A DNA stretch of 64,000 nucleotides, from NCBI GenBank assembly GCA_907164885.2, contig OU015493.1, positions 62,073,668 to 62,137,667 of the forward strand. The letters run 5' to 3'. Under the pieces are notes generated by a model that was given only the letters and a program-made list of their open reading frames with translations, made no database searches and was not told the origin of the DNA. The position numbers and the translations under genes are program-made. The stretch comes from Dolomedes plantarius. Taxonomy: Eukaryota; Arthropoda; Arachnida; Araneae; Dolomedidae. Shown here in pieces: positions 1 to 12,246 of the stretch (position 1 is the first letter of the stretch; every line of letters starts with the position of its first letter).

Positions 1-978
1 TTGTTTGGCATGTATTGGATAAACCTACACCTAGCTTTTGTAGGAAATAACTGTTCATCTAGAGTTACATTAGGACCTGGTGTATAGTTAGTCTTTCAAT
101 TTTCCCTGAAACGATTTCAGATATCCGAAATAAGGGCAAATTTATCTGTCTCTAGACGCTTTGATCTTGTTTATTTTATGTAGAAGCGTAAAAATCCCAT
201 TATTTCACGAAATTGGTCTCTTGACATTGTATTTTTGAAAAATGGTGGTTCTCAGTTCTTTGACCAAAAGCTATCCAGTTCAAGTCCTTTTGCACAATAT
301 ATACTACGTGCATATGCAATTTATATAAAAGCATCTATTTTTTCTAATGTTATATTCCATTCTCCTTCCTGAATCTGCCGATGAGCTTCATCTTCAGCAC
401 ATTTCTTTATGTGTTTCAATATCCATTCATCTATAAAAAGTCTCAACTCTCCGACTCTCCGACTATAAAAGTCTCCGACAACAAGCACTTGAAGGACTGT
501 TGTCGATAACATTGCGTTTAGCATGTTTTGTTGGGCCCCCCTACTTCTTTCAAAATATTACACTTTGATTTTCTTCCTCTATCGTTTGTTCCTAATTGAG
601 CGACATTCCAAATTGTCCCACCTTTTCCATCTTCATTATTTCCAACTTTGAATGTTATTGTCGATTTTTTTTTTCAAATTTCTTTGCCTGTGTGTATCTT
701 TTCTTGGAATGTTTGATTTTTATTTTTTATCAGATAAATTATCATCAGTATTGCGATGAGAAGGACCAGGGATTTTTAGAGCATTGCCAGAGTCATCTTC
801 ACTTTAATTTTCTTCATCCGAATCCAAATTTTATTCATTAGCAGGCAGGTATTCATCCTCACTACTAAAAATCGAATCTTGAGAAACCTTCTTTTTCCGA
901 ACCTTCTGAATTATTTTCATATAATTGTTTTAAATATTCTAAAGCTTCCTGAACAGCAAGATTACGGCTTCGTGACAT
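1..978 (-). pseudogene. piggyBac-type transposase remnant (DDE_Tnp_1_7 family), N-terminal part
   Basis: A transposase that would cut and paste the surrounding element. Reading the minus strand from ATG at 978 gives an acidic N-terminus beginning MSRSRNLAVQEALEYLKQ, then EWNITLEKIDAFI near 340, MSRDQFREIMGFLRF near 210, and PGPNVTLDEQLFP near 55, which contains the first catalytic Asp (LDEQLFP) of piggyBac transposases. In the family these blocks lie in this order. The copy is dead: an in-frame stop follows KIDAFI, further stops follow near 265 and 180, and a frameshift lies near 870. The catalytic domain after the first Asp is outside the window. Confidence 0.85.
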
Positions 979-1442
979 AGTTTTTATACATAGACTAATT
1001 ACAGAATAAAAACAACTTCAAAAAGTCTTCTAAATTTTCGCAGTAATTTTTCACTGCATTCGAACGTAGTTCGTGTTTCAAACCTAATATAATGACCTTG
1101 ACTGAAAAACCTTCACTATTACCCCTTCTGGTACAGTCTATTTAAGGAATTCTATTGTGGGGTAGAAGTATTTTATAGTTACAGTTCGAAAAACTGCATC
1201 TGTTTTTCATTATTTGTGCATTAACATTTCTTACGGTCAAATTGACCCGCTCCGCGGTTCTAGGTATAAGTGTTAATAATCGGAAAAATATTTATGTTAC
1301 GAATTTTTAAATTTGGTAAATTGATGTTCACCTCAAAATATTAAAAGTCATAAAAGGAATTGTTTTTTCAATCGATACTTTTCGCGTGGTGATAAATTAA
1401 ACATCGTTTTGGGTCAAATTGACCCGCTCCCCGGTTCTAGTG
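1..1442 (-). mobile_element. piggyBac-superfamily element, right end at a TTAA, inserted into a Copia element
   Basis: The element ends at 1442 next to a TTAA at 1443-1446, the target site of piggyBac transposons. Read on the minus strand the terminus is CACTAGAACCGGGGAGCGGG followed by a small palindrome, GGTCAATTTGACC. The same end motif occurs a second time, inward, at about 1233-1262. The left end lies outside the window. The Copia pol frame stops exactly at this junction, so piggyBac landed inside Copia. Superfamily assignment is firm because the transposase remnant at 1-978 agrees with the TTAA. Confidence 0.85.
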
Positions 1443-2509
1443 TTAAGAAGTGTTCTTATTGCGTTCATAATAATTATAACGTTCGCTTACCCCATTCTGT
1501 TTTGGAGTGTAAAAATTTGTTCTCTCTGCCTGTATGCCTTGGTCATCTAAAAATTTCGCAAATCTTTCATTCATGAATTCGAGCCCATTATCAGTTCGTA
1601 TATTTAAAATTTTCGAATTTAAAAACCGCTCTGCCCGTTTCTGAAATTTTGTAAAGCATTCGAATACATCTGACTTTTGTTTGAGGGGATACACCGCCAC
1701 CTTCCTACTGTAATCATCTAAAATTGTCAGGAAATACCTGAATCCTTCTCTCGTTTGTGTAGGGAGGGGACCACAGACATCCATGTGAAGTAATTGAAGT
1801 GGTTTGTCAGATATCACTTTATTAATAGGATTGTAAGATACTCTGCGTGATTTTGCTAATTTACAGGACTCGCAGTTTAATTCTGCATTTTTAATATCTG
1901 GTAGACCTTTGACAGAATTATGTTTACTTGTGTAGACTGAACTATGTATTTACTATTAACGTGACAAAACCTACGGTGTTATAATTCTAAATCATTTGTG
2001 TTAAACGTTACCAAACTTTCAATTTCGGATGAAATAGTCTTTTTAGGATATTTGGGGTAAACGTAATAAAACTCTTCCTTTCTACGTGCAAATAAACTTT
2101 TTCCTCCGTCTTTTGCGTGTACTATAATTTTGCCCGCTTTTCCAATAAATGATCCTCCCTGTTTTTCAATGAGTGAACCGGATAACAAATTTCGCCTCAG
2201 CCGTGGGGAATACATGGCATTGTTTAAAATTACCTTTTCACTACCAAAATGGGTAAACTGCATTTCCACCGTTCCTATCCCTTCTACTGGACATGAAATA
2301 TTATCAACAGCAACCGCCATTGAGGTATCAGATACCGCCTCAAATGATGTAAACACATTTTTGTTATAACAAAAATGGGCACTCGCGGCAGAATCAAAAA
2401 CCCATGCTCTTTTTAATTCCTCATTTTCATTGTAGCATGTTTCTATAATATAACTAGATCTTTGGTCTCGTTGCTTCTTCCCCTTTTTATCTCCCTTATT
2501 TTTAAGCAT
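1443..2509 (-). pseudogene. Copia pol: protease and integrase, truncated
   Basis: The first part (1979-2509) holds the retroviral-type aspartic protease motif AWVFDSAASAHFC and then the gag-pre-integrase stretch. The second ORF (1443-1817) is the integrase core with HMDVCGPL (first Asp), RTDNGLEF (second Asp) and YTPKQNGVSERYN (catalytic Glu in SER), all expected of a DD35E Copia integrase. The linker 1818-1978, where the HHCC finger should be, is frameshifted. The frame ends a few residues past the catalytic Glu at the piggyBac TTAA, so reverse transcriptase and RNase H are missing here. Confidence 0.88.
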
Positions 2510-2515
2510 TCAATA

Positions 2516-3201
2516 TTAACAATCAGCCATAAAATGACCGGTTTTCCCACATAAAAAACATTTTATTTTCTGATATTTGCTAAATACATCTTTATCCTTA
2601 ATATTTTTAGTTTTTGATGTAGAGCTATGGAGTGCTGTTAGTTCGTTGTCCATAATTCTATGTTTAAGCCTAGCTTCATGAGCTAACAGTTCTTGAAGAA
2701 CCTTTGCAGGCTTAAATTCTTCGTCGGACCACCTGTATATAGCTTGCACTATACCAGAAAAATTAGGGGGTAGAAACCTTATCAACTGGAAAGAGTAAAA
2801 CCAGTCAAAAATTGGTTTACCTGTATCTTTGAGTTGATCCGTTATACCTCTTAATCGAGCGGCGAATAGTCCTATGGATTCTTCCTCCGAAGGTCGACAG
2901 CTAAAAAAGTTATCAATTAATCCAATCGTTCGAGCTCGTGAGTCTGGCCGAAAGTGATTAAGAAGAATTTCCCAAGCCAGCTTGCCATCATCAGTTCCAG
3001 ATATAAGTGGTCGAAAACGCTTTTCAACACTCTAAGTATATCGTAGTGTACGCTTTCGCCTTTAGCTGGTTCAACCTCTGTGCCGGAAATTATTTTCCAT
3101 GCGTTACGGTCGATCAGTAGTTCTTTAGCATCTTCACACCATCACGAATAGTTGTCACCGGTGAGCTGTTCAATGCTTGCTTCTAATGACTGGCCCGCCA
3201 T
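2516..3201 (-). pseudogene. Copia gag (UBN2-type) with CCHC zinc knuckle
   Basis: Gag packages the element's RNA. The frame opens at ATG 3201 with MAGQSLEASIEQLTGDNYS, the usual Copia gag opening (a short helix, then LTG.NYS.W). The C-terminal part, 2516-2785, ends in CFLCGKTGHFMADC, a perfect C-X2-C-X4-H-X4-C nucleic-acid-binding knuckle. The middle (about 2790-3150) is broken by frameshifts and stops. Two stop codons separate gag from pol in the same frame, suggesting a former continuous gag-pol ORF. Confidence 0.8.
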
Positions 3202-3360
3202 CACTGCATTCATTAGTGCCTCTTCGTGTGAAAAACGTACTGATAAAAGTATATTAAAAATAAAATTGCCTAACACCTGTGTCCATAACTCTTTGCTAAA
3301 GGCCCATAACCTTGATAGTCTCCATCCCTCAATAAGACGAAGACTTTAGCAGAGTTTCAG

Positions 3361-3753
3361 TGTAAAAGTAAGGACACAGGTTTAAAAGCAAAAAGTTAAA
3401 TTTATTAACATACTAAATTAACTAATCTCATATACAACTCGAATACTATCGAGTTGCAAGAATAACTAGGCAGCCTAGACCAGACTCACGCGCGACTGCA
3501 TGTTGCATTCCTTAAATACAAGTTAGAGTCAGAGTTGTCACTGGTAGAAAGGAAAGTAACATAAAAGAAAAATAACATTCATACGTCATGCAAAAATATG
3601 ACGTCATAAGATAAGATGTGAGATAAGAATGAAAGCTTAACAAGATGATTGCTTGGAAAATTAAATTATGTGTGGATTGAGTCGAGTAGTCGGTAGTTAA
3701 ATTAATAGTTGGAACATACTTGTTGGATATAAATAAATTGTAATCATTTAACA
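3361..3753 (-). repeat. Copia 5' long terminal repeat
   Basis: Read on the minus strand this 393-bp segment begins TGTTAAATG and ends TTTTACA, so it has TG...CA termini. It contains a TATA-like TATTTAAGG at about 3514-3506, roughly 150 bp before the end, and a polyadenylation-like TTAATAAATTT near 3405. The gag leader follows directly. No second LTR is visible, so the boundaries rest on these features and the position upstream of gag. Confidence 0.7.
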
Positions 3754-5005
3754 CGGCCTATGTTCATTGACTGCAATATTATTAATAAGTATTAGGAAGT
3801 AATTGAGAGGGATTTACGATATTAAGAGCATACTTCGAGCCCAAATAACAGGCTCGTCATGTATATTTATTAATATGCAGATGCAAGTCTGCGAGATAAA
3901 ATGACATAAAATTGAAAATAAAAGGGGTTGAAATTTTAAGCAAAAATTTATAACCACATTAATAAAGAAGAAAGAGTGTTTAACTCCCAGTAAAACTTTC
4001 ATATTTCTAAATAAAGAATTTTTATAACTGCTGATGATTGAAAATAGGGATATATTTGTGGAGTCTGTCGGTTTCTAAATGGTACCTGATCCCATAAACA
4101 CGGTTCTAAATAAGACAGATGTAAATTTCGTCCGTGATTTTGTACAGAGAAATACTGAAATCTCCCTGGGCTGAAGGTTTAAGGGAGTTGAGAAATAAAT
4201 TTAAATTAAAAAAAAAATTATTCTCTTGCTATATGATACAACATTTTGAATCAAATAACACAAACCACGTATTTCTACGATGACTGGACTCCCTCTATAG
4301 TTCTCTTATATTACAGAACCACAATACTTTTATGTAGTACTGTCCATGCATATCTTGTTGTACATACATATCTTAAATGAATTTATCTCAGGATTGAATT
4401 TTTTTCAGGATTTTTTTTCAGCCCTTAAATAATACATGTGAAACTCCATGAGAGGTATTGCAAGCCAGTTTTAAACACCTTTCCTTCGTTTCTTTAAACA
4501 GTCTTTAGGAATTTTTGATTTGGGCCAAAAATTACTATGAAGAAAATGATTTTTCTTTCTCTAATTGGATAAAGATTAAAAAAAATATTACATATAACTT
4601 AAAAATGAACTATGTGTTAATAAATAAATATTATTTTATAATTTAATATTATTTTAATAAATTAAATAGAATTATTAATATATAATAAATTAAATTTTCC
4701 TAAATCATACAGACAAATTATTTTAACAACTTTCCAACGCAGAAGAGTGTCCAAATCGTACTAAATTAGCCATTGGTTTTTCAGGTATGTCCATACATAA
4801 ACCCGTTTTAAATTTTGAAAACAAAATAAAACAAATTTGCAACTTGATAGAGTTTCTTCTGCTTGCATTATAAATTTATTGTAATTCCACATTTGAGAGA
4901 AAAAAATCATTACCAAATGCCCCCTGTAAATAAAAATATGGTAAGTTTTTATGTATGTTGAACCCCATAAAGTGAGCTATTCATACTATTGTTAGTGTTT
5001 TGGTG
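3754..5005. other. No gene seen; AT-rich, with one dispersed-repeat end
   Basis: No coding potential that I recognise. About 3958-4100 matches, in the same orientation, the right arm (52565-52705) of the long-inverted-repeat element described at 51683-52704. 4600-4700 is almost pure A/T. Confidence 0.6.
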
Positions 5006-5013
5006 GTGTAGAT

Positions 5014-5832
5014 CAGTGCTCTGCAACCGCCGTGCCGTGGCACACTAGTGTGCAGCGAGATGATCTTGACTGTACCGCGGTGATTTTATCGATTATAATT
5101 ATAAAAAAAATTAACCACCGCATTACTTAGAAATTTTTCTAAGTAAAATATTCCTCTAACTTTTTGCTAATATGTAATTTCTCTGGGTCGAAATTATACA
5201 CAAAACAAAAACATGTTGTTACCATTCATTGCATGTATGTTCGAGCGTCATATTTCTGGATTTCAGATAAGTAAGAATATCAACAAATTTCTGACAAGGC
5301 CATTGCAATTTTGCTCCCTTTTTCTACGACATAGTTATACAAACAAAGTGTTTCGACACTGGTTCTAGTTAAAAATGACAAACGATCATGTTTAAAGGGT
5401 CTTGACCATGAACTTCGAGTATCTCTTTCTAATATACAGCCAAATAAAAAGCGTACATATGCTCATCAAAGAAGCTCAAATGTATCATTGATAAATTAGT
5501 TATGTTTAAATTAACTTTGATTTATTAGGCTTAAGTAAAGACCGAAAAAGCAAATTTTAATATAAAAATTTAAAGAGAAAATTTTTTTACTTGTAAACTA
5601 TAACTTTATATTTTTGTTCTTGTGTTGGTGTACAATTCAAAAGGATTTATATAAAACTTAAATAATTATAATTATCTTGATACATAGAGCTGTTTTATTG
5701 TGTTTTTATCTAATAAAAACATATACGTATTTATTGTAATTTATGTATTTGTAAGCTTTTTCTTGTGGTGTGCCGCGAAATTATCGAAATACTGTTATTG
5801 TGCCGTGGAAGATAAAAGGTTGCGGACCTCTG
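5014..5832. mobile_element. Non-autonomous hAT element with 8-bp target duplication
   Basis: The termini are CAGTGCTCTGCAACC on the left and GGTTGCGGACCTCTG on the right, imperfect inverted repeats of hAT type. The flanks GTGTAGAT (5006-5013) and GTATAGAT (5833-5840) are an 8-bp target site duplication with one mismatch. Inside each end lies a GTGCCGTGG/GTGCCGCG motif. The 819-bp interior is AT-rich and has no transposase similarity, so it would have needed a transposase supplied by a related element. Confidence 0.88.
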
Positions 5833-5840
5833 GTATAGAT

Positions 5841-7470
5841 GAGTGGCTTTTTGTGGCTCAAGGTCCAGAAAGGACAAGCTGTGCCGATTTTGTTTACACA
5901 TGCACACAAAATCAGAATCATTGAATAAAAACCCAACAAGTTCTATTGCTGTTACGAAAGGTATGAACTTTGTTTCATGCGCAAAAAATTAGTTATTGCT
6001 TAAAAAAATGAGTTTTTATAAAAATAAATTATTGGAGATTGAAAAATCAGCATGATCAACATATGAGTATATAATTTTTTTAAGCAAAGAGGAAATTTAA
6101 AATATCATTTCCCATTTCATTAATTTTAATGAGCCATTTTCATATAATTTTTTGTCGACTACTAACCATTGATATAGTTTTTCCGTTTCTATTTAAACTG
6201 AGAATGAGTCCTTTTAATATACTTTCTAATTTATTTAGAAAATGTTTATGCAAATTGACTGTTTATACTAAAGTAATAAGCACAAAATTATTGGTAGGAA
6301 ATTCAATTACACAATAGATAATAAATTGATCAGACACTTATCAAAGACTGCACCTCTGCCTATTAATCGTCCATTTTCCTGTGATTATCTCTCTATATTT
6401 ATCTATACATAGTAGAAATCTATCTAATTAATATTTATACAGTCCTAGTCCCTCTGTTCGGTATCTATCAAATTTTGAATGATTACTCGTACTAATATTT
6501 CACTAATTTTGTACGATTGCATTCTCTTTGTAATATATTGAGATATACTTCTCAATACATACTTTGTATTCATAGTTGAAATCAGCCTGTTTATTTCTCG
6601 ATATTCTTTAATACTATAACCGATATCTATGAAATTTTTAACGATTACGCTATAGTATCCTGCAGCAAATGTATGCTACCATACAACGTTCTCCCTGATT
6701 TAATACCATGAACCATATTGCGGTAGCCATATTAAATCCTCCCCATGTCTTTGAGGTTTTGTTCCCAGCAGTAATTGCACATTTAAATTGGTTTGTCACA
6801 TGTAGGTAAACAATTGTCTTCGTCTCTTAAGATCAATTATGTATTTGCTGTCAGCTATGATCAACATGTTTTCTTTGTTTTTTTCCTTTTTACACAATTG
6901 CTGTTCTAAACAAGAAGCCCAAGCAAAGCCGGATAGTTTTGTCTAAACTAGAGTAATTGCATGGCGAAAATTAATGCCTCTTGCATAGATCATTACTGTC
7001 CGAAAACTTAGTTTTAGGGTTAAGCAGGAGCGAATATTTGCTGGAGAAAATGTTTTTTTATTATTCAAAGTTTGTTGACAAAATTATAATGCAAAAATTT
7101 TCCACCAAGATAATTTTAATATACTAAAATCTTGCCATGCTTCAGATTAGATACAAAAAGAGGGAGAAAGTGGTGCAAAAAAATTGAATAATTGCATTCC
7201 CTTTAAAGAGAAAATCTGGGACATAACTGAAAAAAAATTTCGAAATTTCCTTTTCATAAATCTTTGAAAAAAAATCTATAATTTTTTCTCTAATCTTTTT
7301 CTTGAATTTCCGAGCAAGCATTGCTTTAGTAATTTAAAACATGCCTGATAGAATAATCTGAAACCAACATACGAAAACTTCTCAGTGAATAAAATAACAA
7401 TTTTGTGATGAAAATATTGTTTCCATAAGAGCACTATAGAAAGAAACTCCTTATACATGAGCGTTTTTAG
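5841..7470. other. No gene or element recognised
   Basis: AT-rich sequence with only short chance ORFs on both strands. I see no inverted ends, microsatellite or protein similarity. Confidence 0.5.
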
Positions 7471-7477
7471 ATTGTTT

Positions 7478-7946
7478 TTATAGATTTTTTAAGATAACGG
7501 TATCAAATGCTTTCTCTACCATATCTAGCAATCTACAGCATGGCTTGAAGACGTCACCGAACGATTCGAAGATCTTGTAAACAAGCAATGTTTGTTGGAC
7601 TGGATCATTTGGAAGCTTTCTTTTCGGTCTAACACCTTTTGCGTATACTGCATATCGGGCACTTTGAAGGACGTGCCGTTTTCTTGGTGTCTTTTCCACT
7701 TGAAAGACTCTTTTCTTTGATGAAATTGGCAGATAACACAGACTCGGCTGCTTCATTTACGCTTCTTCCATTGTGTAGTCCTGTTGCCTGAGTTATCAGA
7801 CTTATTATAACGTTCACTGTTCTGTGACGTTCCAATATTTCATGTTCAATAAGCCTTTCCATGACTGCCCTTTCCGTACTTGAATCGGCTTCACCAACGC
7901 CTTCGTTTGCATTTCGCTCAGGAGGTGTTTTGCTGCAATGAGCCAT
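7478..7946 (-). pseudogene. Unrecognised, frameshifted protein-coding remnant
   Basis: Two overlapping minus-strand frames look like one broken reading frame. The first (7946-7629) starts MAHCSKTPPERNANEGVGEA and is acidic and helical. The second (7756-7478) is basic, then hydrophobic, ending in a helix around FKPCCRLLDMVEKAFD. Composition and GC content are higher than the AT-rich flanks, which suggests real coding ancestry. I do not recognise the family. A retrocopied host gene or an unknown element protein are both possible; chance ORFs cannot be excluded. Confidence 0.35.
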
Positions 7947-8117
7947 GATTAAATTTATTTACCTAAAAAACAAAACCAAAAAATTAAAAAATAAATAAAT
8001 TATGAATGTAATAATCACGTTTTTAAATATTTAAAGGTAAAAATTTAAATAATAATGGAAAAACAGAAATTTATTACTATTGTACTTGTATATACAAATA
8101 GAAAACTTATATATGTA

Positions 8118-9530
8118 CACTCATGGACAAAAAAATTAGCGCACCAAGAAATAATTGCGGGATCGTAACGAAACTTGCAATAAAGGTACATGTCGGGGAG
8201 ATATGCAATTGATTAGAAATGCAGCGTGATTGCGCATTACGTATAGCCGGTAGAGGGCGTTGAACATCGTACTCTGTGGAGTATAATACAGGTAACCAAA
8301 GCTTGTTTGAGTGTGCTGAATCATTTACAAAGGAAGAGCTGATATAGACATGCCATTACGCCGTGTTCGAAGACAATATAAGCAGTTGTCGCAGTTTGAG
8401 AGGGGGAGAATCGTCGGGATGATGGAAGCTGGGTGGTCAGCTAGGTGAGTAGCTCGTCAATTAGGCCGCTCTGATTGTGTTGTGAGGAGGTGTTGGGACC
8501 AGTGGACCCGAGAGATGTCATGTACACGAAGACCAGGCTCAGGACGCCCTCGACAGACCAGTCGTCGAGAAGACCGCCACATCGTAAGAAATGCACGCGT
8601 ACAGCCAACTGCTTCGTCGGCCGCCATCCAGGCACAGGTAGCACCTTCACTAGGGGCCTCTGTGTCTTCTCGAACCATACGAAGGCGCCTGGCTGAAGGA
8701 CAGTTGGTATCGCGGCGCCCATTACGTGTGCTGCCCTTGACGCCCACCCATCGACGCCTCCGTTTGGAGTTTTGCCTCGCACGAGGAAACTGGACTGCAG
8801 CGGAATGGAACCAGGTCGTCTTTAGCTTCGAATCCAGATTCAATCTCGGCAGTGATGACAATCGTGTTCGTGTGTGGAGAGCCCGTGGTGAACGCTTCAA
8901 TCCTGCCTTTGCTGTACAGCGACACATCGTTCCCACAGCTGGTGTGATGGTATGGGGTGCCATTGCCTACAATACACGGTCACTCCTAGTATTGTTCCGT
9001 GGCACCATGACAGCCCAGCGGTATGTTCATGAAATCCTGCAACCACATGTGTTGCCACTCATGCAACGGCTCCCAGGAGCCATTTTTCAACAAGACAATG
9101 CTCGGCCTCATACGGCAAGGGTGTCACAAGACTGTCTCCGCACTGTTACTACCCTTCCTTGGCCTGCCCGATTCCCAGATTTGTCTCCAATCGAGCATAT
9201 CTGGGATCATTTGGGACGTCGAGTTGGGCATCCCACGAGTTTGGACGAACTAGAGGCAAGGTTACTGCAAATATGGAACGAAATATCTCAAGACATCATA
9301 CAGAACTTGTATGACTCAATGCCCGATCGTATCGCATCGTGCATTCGTGCTAGAGGGGGTCCAACGGAGTATTAACTCCTCCGTTCTTTTGCCTTTTTCT
9401 CTGAAATAAATTATCCTTTTTCTTTGATTTCCTTATCATTTACTTATATCAAAGTAGTCATTACGTATGTAAAATTTCGTTTCATTTTGACGAGTCCTTC
9501 TTGGTGCGCTAATTTTTTTGTCCATAAGTG
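8118..9530 (+). mobile_element. Tc1-family transposon, copy A
   Basis: The 1413-bp element is bounded by inverted repeats reading CACTCATGGACAAAAAAATT then AGCGCACCAAGAA, with TA on each side (8116-8117 and 9531-9532), the Tc1/mariner target. The right end abuts a long (TA)n tract. A near-identical inverted copy (B) lies at 33702-35113. Confidence 0.95.
8350..9375 (+). pseudogene. Tc1 transposase, copy A, two inactivating changes
   Basis: DDE transposase of the Tc1 family, about 341 codons, the expected length. ATG at 8350 opens MPLRRVRRQYKQLSQFERGR; a helix-turn-helix region follows, then the catalytic domain. The second Asp is in FQQDNARPHTARV and the acidic third position in PDLSPIEHIWDHLG. 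Two lesions are visible. Codon 33 is TGA (8446-8448) where copy B has an Arg codon, probably from CGA. At 8827-8829 the first catalytic Asp is Phe (FSFESRF against FSDESRF in copy B). The C-terminus, ARGGPTEY, is intact. Confidence 0.93.
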
Positions 9531-9773
<243 letters not shown>

Positions 9774-10036
9774 GTGCGTGTGTGTTTCCAAAACTGAAAG
9801 ATTTGCTGAAGGGAACAAGATTTGAGGATGTCAAAGCCATCCAGAAAACATGACTTCCGCACTAAAGAGCATTCCGAAAGAGGACTTAAAAAGTTGTTTC
9901 CGAAACTTATACCGCCGAGCACAGAAGTGCATTACGGCAAGTGGGAGCTACTTCAAACATATTAAATGGGTACGTATTTCATGTAATATTTTCTGGAGTT
10001 ATTAGATCATTCCTGGAAATTAATGGCCGGACCTTG

Positions 10037-10073
<37 letters not shown>

Positions 10074-10163
10074 TACAAATGTAAATTTCTTAATAGGAAA
10101 CAAAAATGAATAAATAAATTTTAGGCGCTAAGCTGCTCACAAAAATATTTACGATATATAGAT

Positions 10164-10317
10164 ATTTAAAATTAAGATGACTAAAAGGGCAGATGCGGCA
10201 TTTAATACTCCTATAACCTGAAATAAGATAGACATATAAAAATAAGCTAAAAACGGAATTGGAGGTGGTATAGTTGATGACTGGGGGGGGGGGGGGGGTT
10301 GTGACCCCCAACCCCGG
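10164..10317 (+). repeat. Left long inverted repeat of the RT element, with G16 tract
   Basis: This arm pairs with 11996-12140 on the opposite strand. A run of 16 G at 10283-10298 is followed by ACCCCCAACCCCGG; the arm could fold or form a G-quadruplex. Outside 10164 similarity to the right arm stops. Confidence 0.85.
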
Positions 10318-10359
10318 TTAAACATGGGTTAAGCCCCCGGTTAAGCCTGGCTCGAACAG

Positions 10360-11636
10360 TGGAAATTTCATTATTTAAGTGATTTTAAAATTGCTTATCA
10401 GAGTACTAAGCCAAAAAATCTTCATGTAAATTTAAAAACCTTAAAACCGTCTATAACTGCTTTACAAGATCAATTTGCTATAACATATGTTGATAAAGTT
10501 TCTGCTAACTATGCATTTATATGCAAAAACTTTTATTGTGAAAAACTATTACAGTGCTATAATGATAATACTGTTTATAAAAAATTAGATTCTATGTCTT
10601 GTACTATACAAAATCGTATCAAAGCTTTATATCGCCGTGCAGATCATGATATTAAAAATCTAAAGTTTCCCTATTTAGTCTTAATTTCTAAATTTCACAA
10701 ATCACCTGTTAAATTTAGAACTGTAACTGTGGGCTGCAATACGTACTTAACGCTTGCTAATAATAAACTTTTAAATATACTTAAAATAGTTTATAAAAAA
10801 ATAAGTAAAGAAGGTGGATATTTCATAAATAATAGCTTAGAAATAGTTAAACAGATAAAAGGTAAAGGTGATATAACCAGCATTAAAAGCTACGATTTTA
10901 CGGATCTTTTCAACTCTACCGACCTAAAAGATCTCTATAGTATTATACTTGGATTATACGATCAATAAGATTTAAAGATATATATAACTGAAAATAAATA
11001 TCGTGCGTTATTAGATCTTGTAGTTAATGAAACAGTTTTATATAATGGTAGCAACTTCTATAAGCAAATACATGGAATACCAATGGGTGGAGGATGCTCA
11101 TCTGCTTTAGCAGATATATACCTTCACTTTTACGAAAGAGGAGTAATGATTCTAAATGAACTTATGTTTTTCCGATATGTAGATGATATACTCATATGTT
11201 AAATGAAAATTGAAATGCAATAGATATTAATTTTTACCCTAAAAATCTTAAATTGGTGGAGACTGATAAAGATAACGATGGAAATTTGGTATTTTTAGAC
11301 TTGAGTTTAAATGTTAATCAAAATCTAATATCATACAGTCTATATGATAAACGCGAGTTTTACAACTTTAAAACTGTTAGGATTATGAATTGGAATAATG
11401 CTCTACATTTAAATATTAAACGCAATATAGTTACTAACCAGTTAATACGTTGTCAACGTTTACATTCAAACAAAAAAGCTATGGACGTCAGTATAATTAA
11501 ATTCATAACTATAGCTATTGACCAGGGTTTTCCTGTCAATTTCCTCGTAACAATTCTAACCCAGTTTTTTAATTTAGACAATAAAGATTGTGAGAATCGT
11601 TTTAATATAAGTTGGCAACACCAAAAATTTCCCTAA
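10360..11636 (+). pseudogene. Reverse transcriptase remnant
   Basis: One frame runs from 10360 through 11200, interrupted by TAA at 10966-10968 and ending after the catalytic box; a second frame (11253-11636) carries the C-terminal region, so one nonsense change and at least one frameshift or deletion are present. Visible blocks are FAITYVDKVSANYAFICKNF (N-terminal), YLVLISKFHKSPVKFR, the first Asp in SYDFTDLF, QIHGIPMGGGCSSALADIY (the primer-grip side, PMG), FFRYVDDILI (catalytic YVDD), then SLYDKREFYNF and TNQLIRCQRLHSN. This block order and the HGIPMG box resemble Penelope-like rather than LINE or LTR enzymes. No endonuclease domain is seen downstream. Confidence 0.75.
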
Positions 11637-11995
11637 TGCGGCGTTATTTATCCCTACTATATCTATAAAAGTGAGTGTGCATGAGTTTCGTGTCTCATTG
11701 CTTGGTGTGGAGCTAAGTATTTTGTATATTAATGTGTATAGTGTATATGTTAGTGAGTAATTATTTAGTTAATTAGTATTATTGTATTTCTGTATCTTAG
11801 TATTACGATTTTTTATTTTTTTATTTTTTCTTTATTAAAAAGTTAAAACGCTATTCACCTTGTAATTATGTTTTAGTTGACTATATTAGTAAAGACATCT
11901 GGTTTAACTTATCTATTTCATCTAAAATATTTTTCCTCTTCATAATTGTTTATTACTGTCTTGGTGTTATAGCCGACCTCCGGGAGTGTTGCCAG

Positions 11996-12246
<251 letters not shown>

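Larger units (their letters stand above)
1443..3753 (-). mobile_element. Ty1/Copia LTR retrotransposon, 5' part, interrupted by piggyBac
   Basis: On the minus strand the order is LTR (3753-3361), gag (from 3201), CCHC zinc knuckle, aspartic protease, integrase. Integrase before reverse transcriptase is the Copia order. The reverse transcriptase, RNase H and 3' LTR are absent because the piggyBac insertion at 1443 interrupts the integrase; they may continue left of the window. Several stops and a weak gag frame show an old, inactive copy. Confidence 0.88.
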
